DNA of 64,000 nucleotides, taken from contig CAZOFT010000007.1 in assembly GCA_964579395.1 (NCBI GenBank), positions 17,415 to 81,414 of the forward strand. Reading direction: 5' to 3'. The position numbers and the translations under genes are program-made. Positions 7,821 through 15,243 of this stretch are shown in pieces. The first letter of the stretch is position 1; every line of letters starts with the position of its first letter. Origin of the DNA: JACOTV01 sp964579395 (lineage in GTDB: Bacteria > Patescibacteriota > Microgenomatia > UBA1406 > GWC2-37-13). The notes beneath the pieces are model-generated. The model was not told where the DNA came from and did not search any database. It saw nothing but the letters and a program-made list of their open reading frames with translations.

Positions 7821-8411
7821 TTACTCGCTTACCCTGCCGTGTTTGTGATGGAGAATCAGATCGCGAATGAATGCCGATTTGGTGATGCCACGCGCTTGGG
7901 CCTGAGATTTTACGTATTCCAGAAGATCGGGTGAGATGAAGAAGTTAAAGCGACGATCCATGGTGTTTTTGATAAGGCCGATTGACTCATCAATTACGGT
8001 CGGAAGTGAGTCATCGTCGTACGACTTGAGAATGAACTTTGGGTTGTCGATCGCCATAACAAAATTCGGTCGGTTGCTGTCAAAGTAGAGTCCGATCGTG
8101 GACTTGCCCAGCTCCAGTGCTTTTTCGATAAGCACCCCGAGCGCCGTGCTGGCAAATGAGCATTCAAACACGGTGATTTCTGCTTGTTTAATGCAGGTGA
8201 GATGATGGTGGTACAACGACGCGTAGGTGTCCTGGTCGCCGATTTCCAGACGGTGTGCCAAATCCATGTCGTACGGGGCAGTGATAGAGTCGTCTACATG
8301 GTGTGCGCCACGCTCTTCAAAGAGGCGATAGATACGTTTGTAGTAGCCATTGAATAACCGTTTCCCTTCCTCGGGCGCAGTAAAATACAGTTTTGATCCC
8401 TGCATGGGCAT
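7821..8411 (-). CDS. Nucleoside 2-deoxyribosyltransferase-like protein fused to a ribbon-helix-helix domain
   Basis: The frame is open further upstream, but ATG 8411 is chosen because a TATTAT -10 lies 6 bases before it (196 aa). Residues about 6-115 look like the N_deoxyrib/NDT Rossmann-like fold (KLYFTAPEE, a central TVFECSFASTALGVLIEKAL with the conserved Glu, and GKSTIGLYF). The last about 45 residues (FNFFISPDLLEYVKSQAQAR then GITKSAFIRDLI) look like a CopG/Arc ribbon-helix-helix DNA-binding unit. The pair suggests a nucleotide- or sugar-sensing transcription factor. The gene is divergent from the tRNA-binding protein gene. Confidence 0.7.
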   Translation of the reverse strand: MPMQGSKLYFTAPEEGKRLFNGYYKRIYRLFEERGAHHVDDSITAPYDMDLAHRLEIGDQDTYASLYHHHLTCIKQAEITVFECSFASTALGVLIEKALELGKSTIGLYFDSNRPNFVMAIDNPKFILKSYDDDSLPTVIDESIGLIKNTMDRRFNFFISPDLLEYVKSQAQARGITKSAFIRDLILHHKHGRVSE

Positions 8412-8417
8412 ATCCCG

Positions 8418-8426
8418 ATAATACAT
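8418..8426 (-). promoter_or_regulatory. -10 element, NDT/RHH gene
   Basis: On the minus strand: TG followed directly by TATTAT, 6 bases before ATG 8411. It predicts a leaderless mRNA. Confidence 0.5.
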
Positions 8427-8534
8427 ATACGATGTGTATGTGTCAATATGTAACCTTTGTTTCCGGTGGAGTGAGTGTTTGTATGCTCTTGTGTCAGACA
8501 GGTTGAGATTAGCTGGTTTTTCCCTGTCAGGATG

Positions 8535-8543
8535 TGCTATACT
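8535..8543 (+). promoter_or_regulatory. Extended -10 TGC-TATACT, tRNA-binding protein gene
   Basis: TGC-TATACT ends 7 bases before ATG 8551. This is close to the distance from a -10 to the transcription start, so the mRNA should start at or next to the AUG. Confidence 0.6.
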
Positions 8544-8550
8544 CAAGCCC

Positions 8551-8886
8551 ATGAAAGATGTAATAGCATATGATGATTTTGCCAAATTGGACATTCGTGT
8601 CGCGACGATCGTGGCTGCTGAGCGCGTGCCTGAGGCAGACAAGTTGCTTAAGCTTGAGATTGATCTGGGGGACGAAACGCGCCAGCTGATGGCAGGGATT
8701 GCTGAGTATATAGAAGATCCGCAGACATTAGTCGGAAAACAAGTGCCGGTCTTGGTGAATCTTGCCCCTCGCAAGATGCGCGGATACGAAAGTCAGGGAA
8801 TGATGCTTGCTGCAAGTGACGAAAGTGGCGCCCCCGTGCTGTTGCATCCCGAGACACCCCTCGCAAACGGGTCCAGTATTTATTGA
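8551..8886 (+). CDS. Stand-alone tRNA-binding OB-fold protein (MetRS C-terminal / Trbp111 / CsaA-like)
   Basis: 111 residues. The whole protein is one EMAP-II-type OB domain: DFAKLDIRVATIVAAERV, PEADKLLKLEIDLG, AGIAEYIEDPQTLVGKQVPV, and LAPRKMRGYESQGMMLAA. In bacteria this domain occurs at the C-terminus of MetRS or as free Trbp111/CsaA. It binds structured RNA, typically the outside corner of tRNA, usually as a dimer. The longer open frame upstream of 8551 is not used, because the extended -10 lies inside it. Confidence 0.88.
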   Translation: MKDVIAYDDFAKLDIRVATIVAAERVPEADKLLKLEIDLGDETRQLMAGIAEYIEDPQTLVGKQVPVLVNLAPRKMRGYESQGMMLAASDESGAPVLLHPETPLANGSSIY

Positions 8887-8900
8887 CTTCAAAGGCACCT

Positions 8901-9443
8901 ATGAGTATGAAAGAAGCTGTATTGCCCGTGGAGACTGATGTGGCAGCCAAAATACGTTCGACGATATATGATGTGGCTGAGCAGTATATCGGACATCCGA
9001 CGTGTAGCGCATCACGCAGAGCTGAAGGAATGGAGCCGCACAATGGATTTCATTGTCTGGGACTCGTATCACAGGTGCTTCGAGATGCTCAAGTGCTGCC
9101 TCAGCGTGCAGATGGGACCGTGCGTCCAGCACGCGGCATGGGTGTCTTGTATGCTAAAAGCCGGCTTGTACTTCCTGAGCAGGCAGAAAGGGGAGATTTG
9201 GTATTTTATGTACATACAAATCATGATGGCTTGGTGTATCCGAGTCATGTAGGAGTATATGCCGGTGTGGATCGGATCATCGACTCATCGGGAGTGGATA
9301 ATGATCTGGTGCGTCGGACGCGCATCGGATGCGATCCGTACCCGTATAGCACAGACGGAAATCCGCTTGAACCGGGAGTAATATACAGCGTGTATCGAAG
9401 TGTCGTGCAGACTCCGTGGCATTTTCAAGGCAAACCGCTGTGA
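8901..9443 (+). CDS. NlpC/P60-like cysteine peptidase
   Basis: 180 residues from ATG 8901, 14 bases after the preceding stop. The catalytic Cys lies in FHCLGLVSQVL (the family pattern is D/H-C-x-G-L-V), followed by the GDLVFYVH strand and the catalytic His in SHVGVYAG. There is no signal peptide, so it is either cytoplasmic or exported by an unseen route. Family members cleave gamma-D-Glu-mDAP bonds in peptidoglycan stems, although cytoplasmic relatives can act as amidases on other substrates. Confidence 0.8.
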   Translation: MSMKEAVLPVETDVAAKIRSTIYDVAEQYIGHPTCSASRRAEGMEPHNGFHCLGLVSQVLRDAQVLPQRADGTVRPARGMGVLYAKSRLVLPEQAERGDLVFYVHTNHDGLVYPSHVGVYAGVDRIIDSSGVDNDLVRRTRIGCDPYPYSTDGNPLEPGVIYSVYRSVVQTPWHFQGKPL

Positions 9444-9446
9444 GTA

Positions 9447-9455
9447 TGATATAGT
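9447..9455 (+). promoter_or_regulatory. Extended -10 TGA-TATAGT, Nudix gene
   Basis: TGA-TATAGT ends 6 bases before ATG 9462, overlapping the 3' end of the preceding gene. It predicts a leaderless mRNA. Confidence 0.5.
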
Positions 9456-9461
9456 AGCACT

Positions 9462-10016
9462 ATGGCAATTCCTGAGGGCGCAACAAAAGTATTTACCGGT
9501 CAGATATTTGATGTCTACCAATGGGAGCAGGAGCTCTTTGACGGATCAAAGGCTACATTTGAAAAACTGGGCCGGGTAGATACGGTTGAAGTTCTGGCCA
9601 CCTCAGGTGATCAGGTCTACTACGCGCGCCAGTCTCAACCCCAGCAAAAAAACTACATCGGCCTGTTTGGCGGTCGCATCGATGCAGGAGAGACGCCGCA
9701 GCAGGCGGCAGTGCGTGAACTGCGGGAAGAGGCAGGGATGCAAAGCAGCGATTGGGAGCTCTACAAATCGTATCGCCCCTATAACAAAATGGAATGGCAA
9801 GTGCATGTGTTTATCGCCCGGGACTGCCAGGTAGTCGGTGATCAGGCGCTTGATGCCGGTGAGCAGATTGAGATGGCTCACGCCGGGTTTGAAGAGTTTT
9901 TAAGTATTATGGAATCAGATCAATACGTGGGGAAGGAATTGCTGATTGATGTGCTGAAGATGCGTCTGCATCCGGACAAATTGGCTGCCTTTCAGAAGAA
10001 GCTATTTACACTATAA
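9462..10016 (+). CDS. Nudix hydrolase (ADP-ribose pyrophosphatase-like)
   Basis: 184 residues. A complete Nudix box is present: GGRIDAGETPQQAAVRELRE followed by EAGM, which is G-x5-E-x7-REUxEExGU. The N-terminal KVFTGQIFDVYQWEQELFDG resembles the leader region of ADP-ribose/NDP-sugar pyrophosphatases of the NudF type. The product would hydrolyse a nucleoside diphosphate linked to another moiety. The next gene's promoter and an alternative ATG lie across its stop codon. Confidence 0.9.
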   Translation: MAIPEGATKVFTGQIFDVYQWEQELFDGSKATFEKLGRVDTVEVLATSGDQVYYARQSQPQQKNYIGLFGGRIDAGETPQQAAVRELREEAGMQSSDWELYKSYRPYNKMEWQVHVFIARDCQVVGDQALDAGEQIEMAHAGFEEFLSIMESDQYVGKELLIDVLKMRLHPDKLAAFQKKLFTL

Positions 10017-10017
10017 T
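10012..10017 (+). promoter_or_regulatory. -10 TATAAT, acetyltransferase gene
   Basis: A perfect TATAAT ends 7 bases before ATG 10025 and overlaps the earlier in-frame ATG at 10016. It therefore decides the start of the following gene at 10025. Confidence 0.55.
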
Positions 10018-10024
10018 GTACAGC

Positions 10025-10651
10025 ATGAAGACTACCGACCTATTTGATCTGCAGGATTTTTCGCACAAAGAGCTTTTCGGCGAAGAGTTTCCCTGGCAGG
10101 CGCTTGAGAGGCTTGATTCCTACATAAAAAAGCAGTTTGATTCAGCAGCGGTAGATGAAAACTGCGACCAGTTTCCCGGCGTGCATGTCGGGGAGGGTAC
10201 AACGATTGCGCCAGGTGCGGTGATTGAGGGGCCGGCCATCATCGGCCGCGACTGCAGTATCGGTCATGGCGCATATATTCGCGGCGGTACGATCTTAGGT
10301 GATCGGGTGCATGTGGGGCATGCGGCAGAGATCAAACACTCCATCATCATGAATGACGCAGCTATCGCACACTTAAACTATATCGGCGATAGTATTTTAG
10401 GAAATATGGTCAACATCTCAGGCGGCGCCATCTGTGCCAACTTCCGATTGGACAAACAGCCAGTTACCGTGCGTCATGGCGATGAGCGCCACGAGACAGG
10501 CTTGGAAAAACTGGGTGCACTGGTGGGTGACGGCAGTAATGTGGGGGTTAATGCGGTTCTGAACCCAGGCACGGTGTTGGGTCAGTCGGTCGTGGTGCAT
10601 CCGCTCCAAAACGTGTCCGGCACACACCCGGCAGAAGCGGTGATTCGCTAA
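10025..10651 (+). CDS. Left-handed beta-helix acetyltransferase resembling the GlmU acetyltransferase domain
   Basis: 208 residues. A short helical N-terminus is followed by hexapeptide repeats (VHVGEGTTIAPGAVIEGPAI and onward). AHLNYIGDSILGNMVNISGG aligns with the GlmU acetyltransferase core, where the His of the HLxYxGD motif is catalytic. GlmU proteins are about 450 aa with an N-terminal uridylyltransferase, and that domain is absent here. With glmS next door, glucosamine-1-phosphate acetylation is the likely reaction. Uridylylation would need a separate enzyme elsewhere. Confidence 0.85.
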   Translation: MKTTDLFDLQDFSHKELFGEEFPWQALERLDSYIKKQFDSAAVDENCDQFPGVHVGEGTTIAPGAVIEGPAIIGRDCSIGHGAYIRGGTILGDRVHVGHAAEIKHSIIMNDAAIAHLNYIGDSILGNMVNISGGAICANFRLDKQPVTVRHGDERHETGLEKLGALVGDGSNVGVNAVLNPGTVLGQSVVVHPLQNVSGTHPAEAVIR

Positions 10652-10684
10652 TATCTTCTTTAGGTTTCTCCAAGGCTCTTTATA

Positions 10685-10763
10685 TGCTACAATACAGGAC
10701 GTCTTCGCAGGTTTTTGCGGAGGTAGTTTGACTTTGTAGTGAATATTTTCCATAGTTAGTAGC
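10685..10763 (+). promoter_or_regulatory. glmS promoter and leader with a small hairpin
   Basis: Extended -10 TGC-TACAAT at 10685-10693, then about 64 bases of leader before ATG 10764. The leader contains a 7-bp hairpin (CTTCGCA at 10703-10709 pairing with TGCGGAG at 10716-10722). It is one of the few genes here with a real leader. I see no glmS-ribozyme core, so any control through this hairpin is only a suggestion. Confidence 0.45.
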
Positions 10764-12533
10764 ATGTGCGGCATTTTCGGGTACGTCGGAACCAACACGG
10801 ATGTGGCAGGCATGGTCTTGGCCAGTCTGAAAACGCTTGAGTATCGCGGCTATGACAGCTGGGGTATTGCAGTCGGAGCCGACAAGGGTATTACTGTCGA
10901 AAAACATATCGGTAAAATCGGTGATGCAACCACGCAAAAACAACTCTCCACGATCGGAATCGGTCATACTCGCTGGGCCACTCATGGCGGCGTAACAATC
11001 CAAAACGCACATCCTCACACTGATGAATCAGGCTCTCTCGCACTCGTTCACAACGGTATCATTGAAAATGACAATGCGCTCCGCAGCGCGCTTCTCACGC
11101 ATCAGTTTGTGTCGCAAACGGACTCTGAAGTCATGGTGCACTTGGTCGAGCAGGAGCTGAAAGAAACGGACTCACTTGAGCAGGCAGTGCGCAGCGCGTT
11201 TGCCAAAGTGCAGGGACTCAATGCGTTTGTCTTGTTCAGTGCAGATCATCAGCAGATAGTAGCGGTCAAAAACGGTTCCCCTCTTGTTATCGGAAAAAAT
11301 GATGACGGGTACTTTTTGGCATCAGATATCGCCGGGATCATTGAGTACACGAAGGATGTGTATTTTGTCCAGGACGGTGAGATGGTGGTGATGAGTCAGG
11401 GCGGTGTAGCGCTTTTGGATGCTGCAACCGGAAAAGAGCTCCCGCTTGCGTTTACCAAGACTGAATGGACGTTTGAGCAGGCGCAAAAGGGGGAGTATGC
11501 GCACTATCTGATTAAAGAAATTCATGATCAACCGGATATTCTTGATCGTATCGCAGCCAGTTATGAACGTCAGATCGCCGAGTTTGTTGGTGAGCTCAAG
11601 CAGGCTCACGGATCCTTTTTTGTAGGGTGCGGAACGGCGTCATATGCGGCGCTTTGCGGCACATATCTATTTTCTCAGATTGCCAAGCGGCATGTAAATT
11701 TCTCAATAGGCTCAGAGTTTCGCTACTGGCAGGATTATGTGGCAAAAGACACGCTCGTTGTTCCGATAACCCAAAGCGGCGAGACGATCGATGTGGTGCA
11801 GCCTGTGGAGGAAGCGAAAGCACGCGGTGCGCGCGTATGTGCTATCACCAACGTACTTGGGTCAACGATTTATCGGCAGGCCGACATGGCGCTTCTTTTG
11901 GGGGCCGGTCAGGAGCGTGCGGTGATCTCAACCAAAGCATTTTTGGCAATGATTGCCGTGCTTTTGTATAGTGCCTACGAACTCGTAGACCGCGGCGATG
12001 AGGCGCGTGAGCTGTTAACTGCTGCGGCAAAGGAGTTGCGAGAAACGATGCTGACACAGCAGTATATTGAGGAGCATATTAAGCCTTTGGCTGCGTCGCT
12101 TACCTCGTGTGATCATATGTATATTCTCGGTCGCGGCTTGTCGTACCCGGCCGCGTTGGAGTTTGCGCTGAAGATGAAAGAGACCACCTATCTGCATGCT
12201 GAAGGATTTGCCGGAGGTGAGCTCAAACACGGCGTGATTGCCCTGATTGAAGAGGGGACGCCCGTGGTTGTGTTGGCGCCACTTGATGAGACGTATGATG
12301 AGATCATCTCAAATGCACAGGAAGTCAAAGCGCGCGGCGGGCGCATCATCGGTGTGAGTCCCAAAGAACATCCGGTATTCGATCAGTATATTCCGGTTGC
12401 TGATGTTGATCATGCAACGATTATGTTGGAGGTCGTGGTGTCGCAGCTTTTGGCCTATTACCTGGCGCTTGAGAAGGGGTTTGAGGATCCGGACAAGCCG
12501 CGTAACCTCGCAAAAAGCGTTACCGTTAAATAA
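10764..12533 (+). CDS. glmS: Glutamine--fructose-6-phosphate aminotransferase
   Basis: 589 residues, near the usual 600. The mature N-terminal Cys nucleophile is in MCGIFGYVG, with TLEYRGYDSWGIAV and GIGHTRWATHG in the glutaminase half (about 1-215). Two SIS domains follow (FVGCGTASYAALCGTYLFSQ and ILGRGLSYPAALEFALKMKE), and the protein ends DKPRNLAKSVTVK, the conserved C-terminal tail that closes the active site. It makes glucosamine-6-phosphate for peptidoglycan and glycan synthesis. It is followed 40 bases later by the yvcK/glmR homolog, a known modulator of GlmS in Bacillus. Confidence 0.97.
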   Translation: MCGIFGYVGTNTDVAGMVLASLKTLEYRGYDSWGIAVGADKGITVEKHIGKIGDATTQKQLSTIGIGHTRWATHGGVTIQNAHPHTDESGSLALVHNGIIENDNALRSALLTHQFVSQTDSEVMVHLVEQELKETDSLEQAVRSAFAKVQGLNAFVLFSADHQQIVAVKNGSPLVIGKNDDGYFLASDIAGIIEYTKDVYFVQDGEMVVMSQGGVALLDAATGKELPLAFTKTEWTFEQAQKGEYAHYLIKEIHDQPDILDRIAASYERQIAEFVGELKQAHGSFFVGCGTASYAALCGTYLFSQIAKRHVNFSIGSEFRYWQDYVAKDTLVVPITQSGETIDVVQPVEEAKARGARVCAITNVLGSTIYRQADMALLLGAGQERAVISTKAFLAMIAVLLYSAYELVDRGDEARELLTAAAKELRETMLTQQYIEEHIKPLAASLTSCDHMYILGRGLSYPAALEFALKMKETTYLHAEGFAGGELKHGVIALIEEGTPVVVLAPLDETYDEIISNAQEVKARGGRIIGVSPKEHPVFDQYIPVADVDHATIMLEVVVSQLLAYYLALEKGFEDPDKPRNLAKSVTVK

Positions 12534-12573
12534 AATGTATATTCAGTAACTTTTCATTTTCACTCAGTATTCT

Positions 12574-13569
12574 ATGCATACAGCACGACCACACATCGTA
12601 GTTATGGGCGGCGGCACCGGGACATTTGTATCGCTCTGCGGACTGCGGGATTATCCGGTTGATTTAACGGCCATTGTCACCATGATGGATGACGGCGGCT
12701 CAAGCGGAAGGCTGCGTGATCAACTCGGTGTATTGCCGCCGGGGGATCTGCGCCAGTGTCTGGTTGCGCTGTCTGAGGACGCCACGATTTGGCGCCGATT
12801 GTTTACGTATCGGTTTGAGTCAGGCGATCTGGAAGGACACAACTTTGGCAACATCATGTTGTCTGCACTGGAGAAAGTCATGCCGACGTATGAAGAGTCG
12901 TTGGAGCAGGCACACACGATCATGGATGTCAAAGGTCACGTGTTGCCGGTGACTCATGAGCAGGCGCGTTTGACTGCTCATTATGAGTCCGGACGGGTAG
13001 TTCACGGAGAGACACTCCTGGATGAAGAGGGTGTAGATGGTAGTCGTATCAAAGACTTGATTCTTGAGCCGACTGTTCACATCGCACATGCAGCCAAGCA
13101 GGCGATTGCTGCCGCTGACTGCATCGTGTTGGGGCCGGGAGATCTCTATTCCAGCATCATTGTGTTGGCGAAAGTCGAAGGAGTTGCTGAGGCAGTAGCC
13201 CAGTCAAAGGCCAAGCTGGTGTATGTGTCTAATCTGATGACAAAGTCGTCCCAGACATACGGATACAGCGTATCGGACCATGTGGCAGATATCGAGCGTT
13301 ACTTCAAGCGTCGACCTGATGTGGTGGTGGCAAATAGTGCCGACATCCCACAGCAAGTAGCTGCGTACTATAAACTAAGTCAAGATATTCCGGTGCGAAA
13401 CGATATGAAATCAGATGACACCACGACCATTATTGAAGCAGATGTACTCAGCAGCATGACACATGTGGCCCAAGATGGGGTGCATTCGGCTAGTCAGGCA
13501 CACAGTATTTTGCGCCATGACAGTGCAAAACTTGCACATATCCTGCATACTATTTGTACGACATCATGA
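12574..13569 (+). CDS. YvcK/CofD-family protein (GlmR-like)
   Basis: 331 residues. The N-terminal nucleotide-binding segment VVMGGGTGTFVSLCGLRDYP then TMMDDGGSSGRLRDQLG and LPPGDLRQCLVALS is the YvcK signature, and GHNFGNIMLSALEK follows. Bacillus YvcK (GlmR) binds UDP-GlcNAc and stimulates GlmS. Here the gene lies directly downstream of glmS and near a GlmU-like acetyltransferase, which supports the same control of amino-sugar flux. Its stop overlaps the next start (ATGA at 13566-13569). Confidence 0.92.
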   Translation: MHTARPHIVVMGGGTGTFVSLCGLRDYPVDLTAIVTMMDDGGSSGRLRDQLGVLPPGDLRQCLVALSEDATIWRRLFTYRFESGDLEGHNFGNIMLSALEKVMPTYEESLEQAHTIMDVKGHVLPVTHEQARLTAHYESGRVVHGETLLDEEGVDGSRIKDLILEPTVHIAHAAKQAIAAADCIVLGPGDLYSSIIVLAKVEGVAEAVAQSKAKLVYVSNLMTKSSQTYGYSVSDHVADIERYFKRRPDVVVANSADIPQQVAAYYKLSQDIPVRNDMKSDDTTTIIEADVLSSMTHVAQDGVHSASQAHSILRHDSAKLAHILHTICTTS

Positions 13570-14249
13570 TTCAACTTCTACAGCACATTAACCGACAGAT
13601 TATCCCTCATCGCAAGGCGATTATCTCGTTGTTTGTTGCTGCCGAATGGGTAGTGGTGCTTCTTACTGCCGCCGGTTTTTACTCCATCGTTACCGGATCC
13701 AATGAGACGGCAATTGTATGGTATGACATCGGTGCGCAAGCGGGTGAACTGGCGCTGTATGTGTTTTTTGTGACCATAACAGCAGGCATCCTTCGTCGAT
13801 TTGGTCTATTGCAACCGATCCAACAGCTGCTCATGCTGTTTCGACGTCACTTGGGGATTATGACGTATTTGCTGGGAGTCATGCACTGGGTGTTTGTGCG
13901 CATTGCATTTGCAGCAAAACAAGGGGTAGCACCTGCTCTTGCAACATTTGAAATACCGTCTTTTATCGCGATGCAGGTGATGTTTGTCATGTTTGTGACT
14001 TCAAATGACTGGTCGGTAAAGCGCCTGGGTCCGTGGTGGAAGCGCCTGCATGCACTGATTTACATCGTGGCATGGCTACTGTTTTTTCATGTTGCATTGC
14101 AGATCGGTGAAGGTCGCGAAAAAGCTCCCATCGCATTTGTATTTGCCGCGGCAGAGCTGGTGTCGCTTGTATATGATGCAATAAAAAAGCGCAAAGCACG
14201 ACAAGTGGCTGCAGAGACTGCGCAGGCAGAAGCGAGTATGGTACAATGA
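13566..14249 (+). CDS. Ferric-reductase-like transmembrane protein (MsrQ/YedZ type)
   Basis: 227 residues from the ATG in the ATGA overlap. About six hydrophobic helices are present. Histidines in GVMHWVFVRI and in LHALIYIVAWLLFFHV are placed like the haem-ligand histidines of the ferric-reductase-like domain (PF01794), as in MsrQ. The RLGPWWKRLHALIY motif is close to the family's 'LG.W.RLH.L.Y' core. There is no FAD/NAD domain and no MsrP partner nearby, so the electron route is unknown. The basic C-terminal tail is cytoplasmic. Confidence 0.82.
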   Translation: MIQLLQHINRQIIPHRKAIISLFVAAEWVVVLLTAAGFYSIVTGSNETAIVWYDIGAQAGELALYVFFVTITAGILRRFGLLQPIQQLLMLFRRHLGIMTYLLGVMHWVFVRIAFAAKQGVAPALATFEIPSFIAMQVMFVMFVTSNDWSVKRLGPWWKRLHALIYIVAWLLFFHVALQIGEGREKAPIAFVFAAAELVSLVYDAIKKRKARQVAAETAQAEASMVQ

Positions 14250-14266
14250 CAGTCAACCCATCACGT

Positions 14267-14971
14267 ATGAACAAGATATGGAATGCCAATGTTGTCTTTA
14301 CCGGATTTGTAGTCCTTCTCGTGTTGTTTGTGGCCGGCGGATTTTGGTATATCCGCGGCAAAAACACCTACAAATCCTCAGCGGACAGTACGCAAGCTAT
14401 GGCGGATGAATCTGCCGAATCACCCAATGCATCTGAACAGTTACCAGTTTCAGAATCACAAAAACCTATGTCACAACCACCTGCCATGCAGATTGATGAA
14501 TCAAAAACCAATTCCGTCGTTCTTCACACGGAAGCCGGAGATATTACCATTGAACTGAATGCCAAACAGACCCCGATCACCGCAAACAACTTTTATTCGC
14601 TTGCGAAAAAAGGCTTTTATGACGGCACGATCTTTCATCGTACCATTCCCGGATTCATGATCCAGGGAGGTGACCCAACCGGTACCGGCACAGGAGGCCC
14701 GGGCTATCAGTTTGAAGATGAGCCGTTTGAAGGCGAGTATACTCGCGGCACAGTCGCTATGGCCAATGCCGGACCCGATACCAATGGAAGTCAGTTTTTC
14801 ATCATGCATAAAGACTATGGTCTTCCGCCAAACTACACCATCTTTGGTCGTGTGACTGAGGGAATGGATGTGGTTGATAAAATCGCGACTGCAGGAACAA
14901 AGCCTGAGGGCGAGGGATCAACTCCCGTAAATCCGGTCAAGATCACGAAGGCTGAAATAGTTGTTGAATAA
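14267..14971 (+). CDS. Membrane-anchored cyclophilin-type peptidyl-prolyl isomerase
   Basis: An earlier ATG at 14246 overlaps the previous stop, but a TACAAT -10 (14242-14247) covers it, so ATG 14267 (MNKIWNANVV) is preferred (234 aa). A signal anchor (about 8-26) and a Ser/Pro-rich linker of about 45 residues lead to a cyclophilin domain: TIELNAKQTPITANNFYSLA, FYDGTIFHRTIPGFMIQGGD, GTVAMANAG..TNGSQFFI. The catalytic Arg is in the FHR of FHRTIPGFMIQ. It likely folds proteins outside the membrane. Confidence 0.93.
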   Translation: MNKIWNANVVFTGFVVLLVLFVAGGFWYIRGKNTYKSSADSTQAMADESAESPNASEQLPVSESQKPMSQPPAMQIDESKTNSVVLHTEAGDITIELNAKQTPITANNFYSLAKKGFYDGTIFHRTIPGFMIQGGDPTGTGTGGPGYQFEDEPFEGEYTRGTVAMANAGPDTNGSQFFIMHKDYGLPPNYTIFGRVTEGMDVVDKIATAGTKPEGEGSTPVNPVKITKAEIVVE

Positions 14972-14986
14972 GCTTCACAAAACGGT

Positions 14987-15223
14987 ATGGCAGATTTTCA
15001 ATCAATTTTCGGTGAAATTTTAGAGATCATCGACTATAAAGGAAACAAAGAAAAACATGTAGCGGAGCTTGAAAAGGCAATGCAGGCAAAAGTAACCATT
15101 GCTCAGCAAGAGGCGGTTAATGACTTTTTCATCGACTATATTCAGGCTGTCGGCCCCACGCTCCAAGACGATCAGCGTCATAAACTCGCTGCATTTTTTG
15201 AGCGCATGCAACAGGGTGAATAA
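14987..15223 (+). CDS. Small helical protein, unknown function
   Basis: 78 residues, 15 bases after the cyclophilin gene. It is charged, without cysteine or membrane segment, and predicted to be three or four helices (residues 5-15, 22-45, 55-75). I do not recognise the family. Codon use and spacing fit the neighbours, so I treat it as real. Confidence 0.6.
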   Translation: MADFQSIFGEILEIIDYKGNKEKHVAELEKAMQAKVTIAQQEAVNDFFIDYIQAVGPTLQDDQRHKLAAFFERMQQGE

Positions 15224-15231
15224 GGAATCAG

Positions 15232-15237
15232 TATAAT
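15232..15237 (+). promoter_or_regulatory. -10 TATAAT, DUF4012 gene
   Basis: TATAAT ends 6 bases before ATG 15244, with no Shine-Dalgarno sequence between. It predicts a leaderless mRNA. Confidence 0.5.
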
Positions 15238-15243
15238 GATTGC

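Noticed and set aside
10652..10763. glmS ribozyme
   Set aside because: The leader is only about 64 bases after the -10 and lacks the conserved core and double pseudoknot. Only a small hairpin is present.
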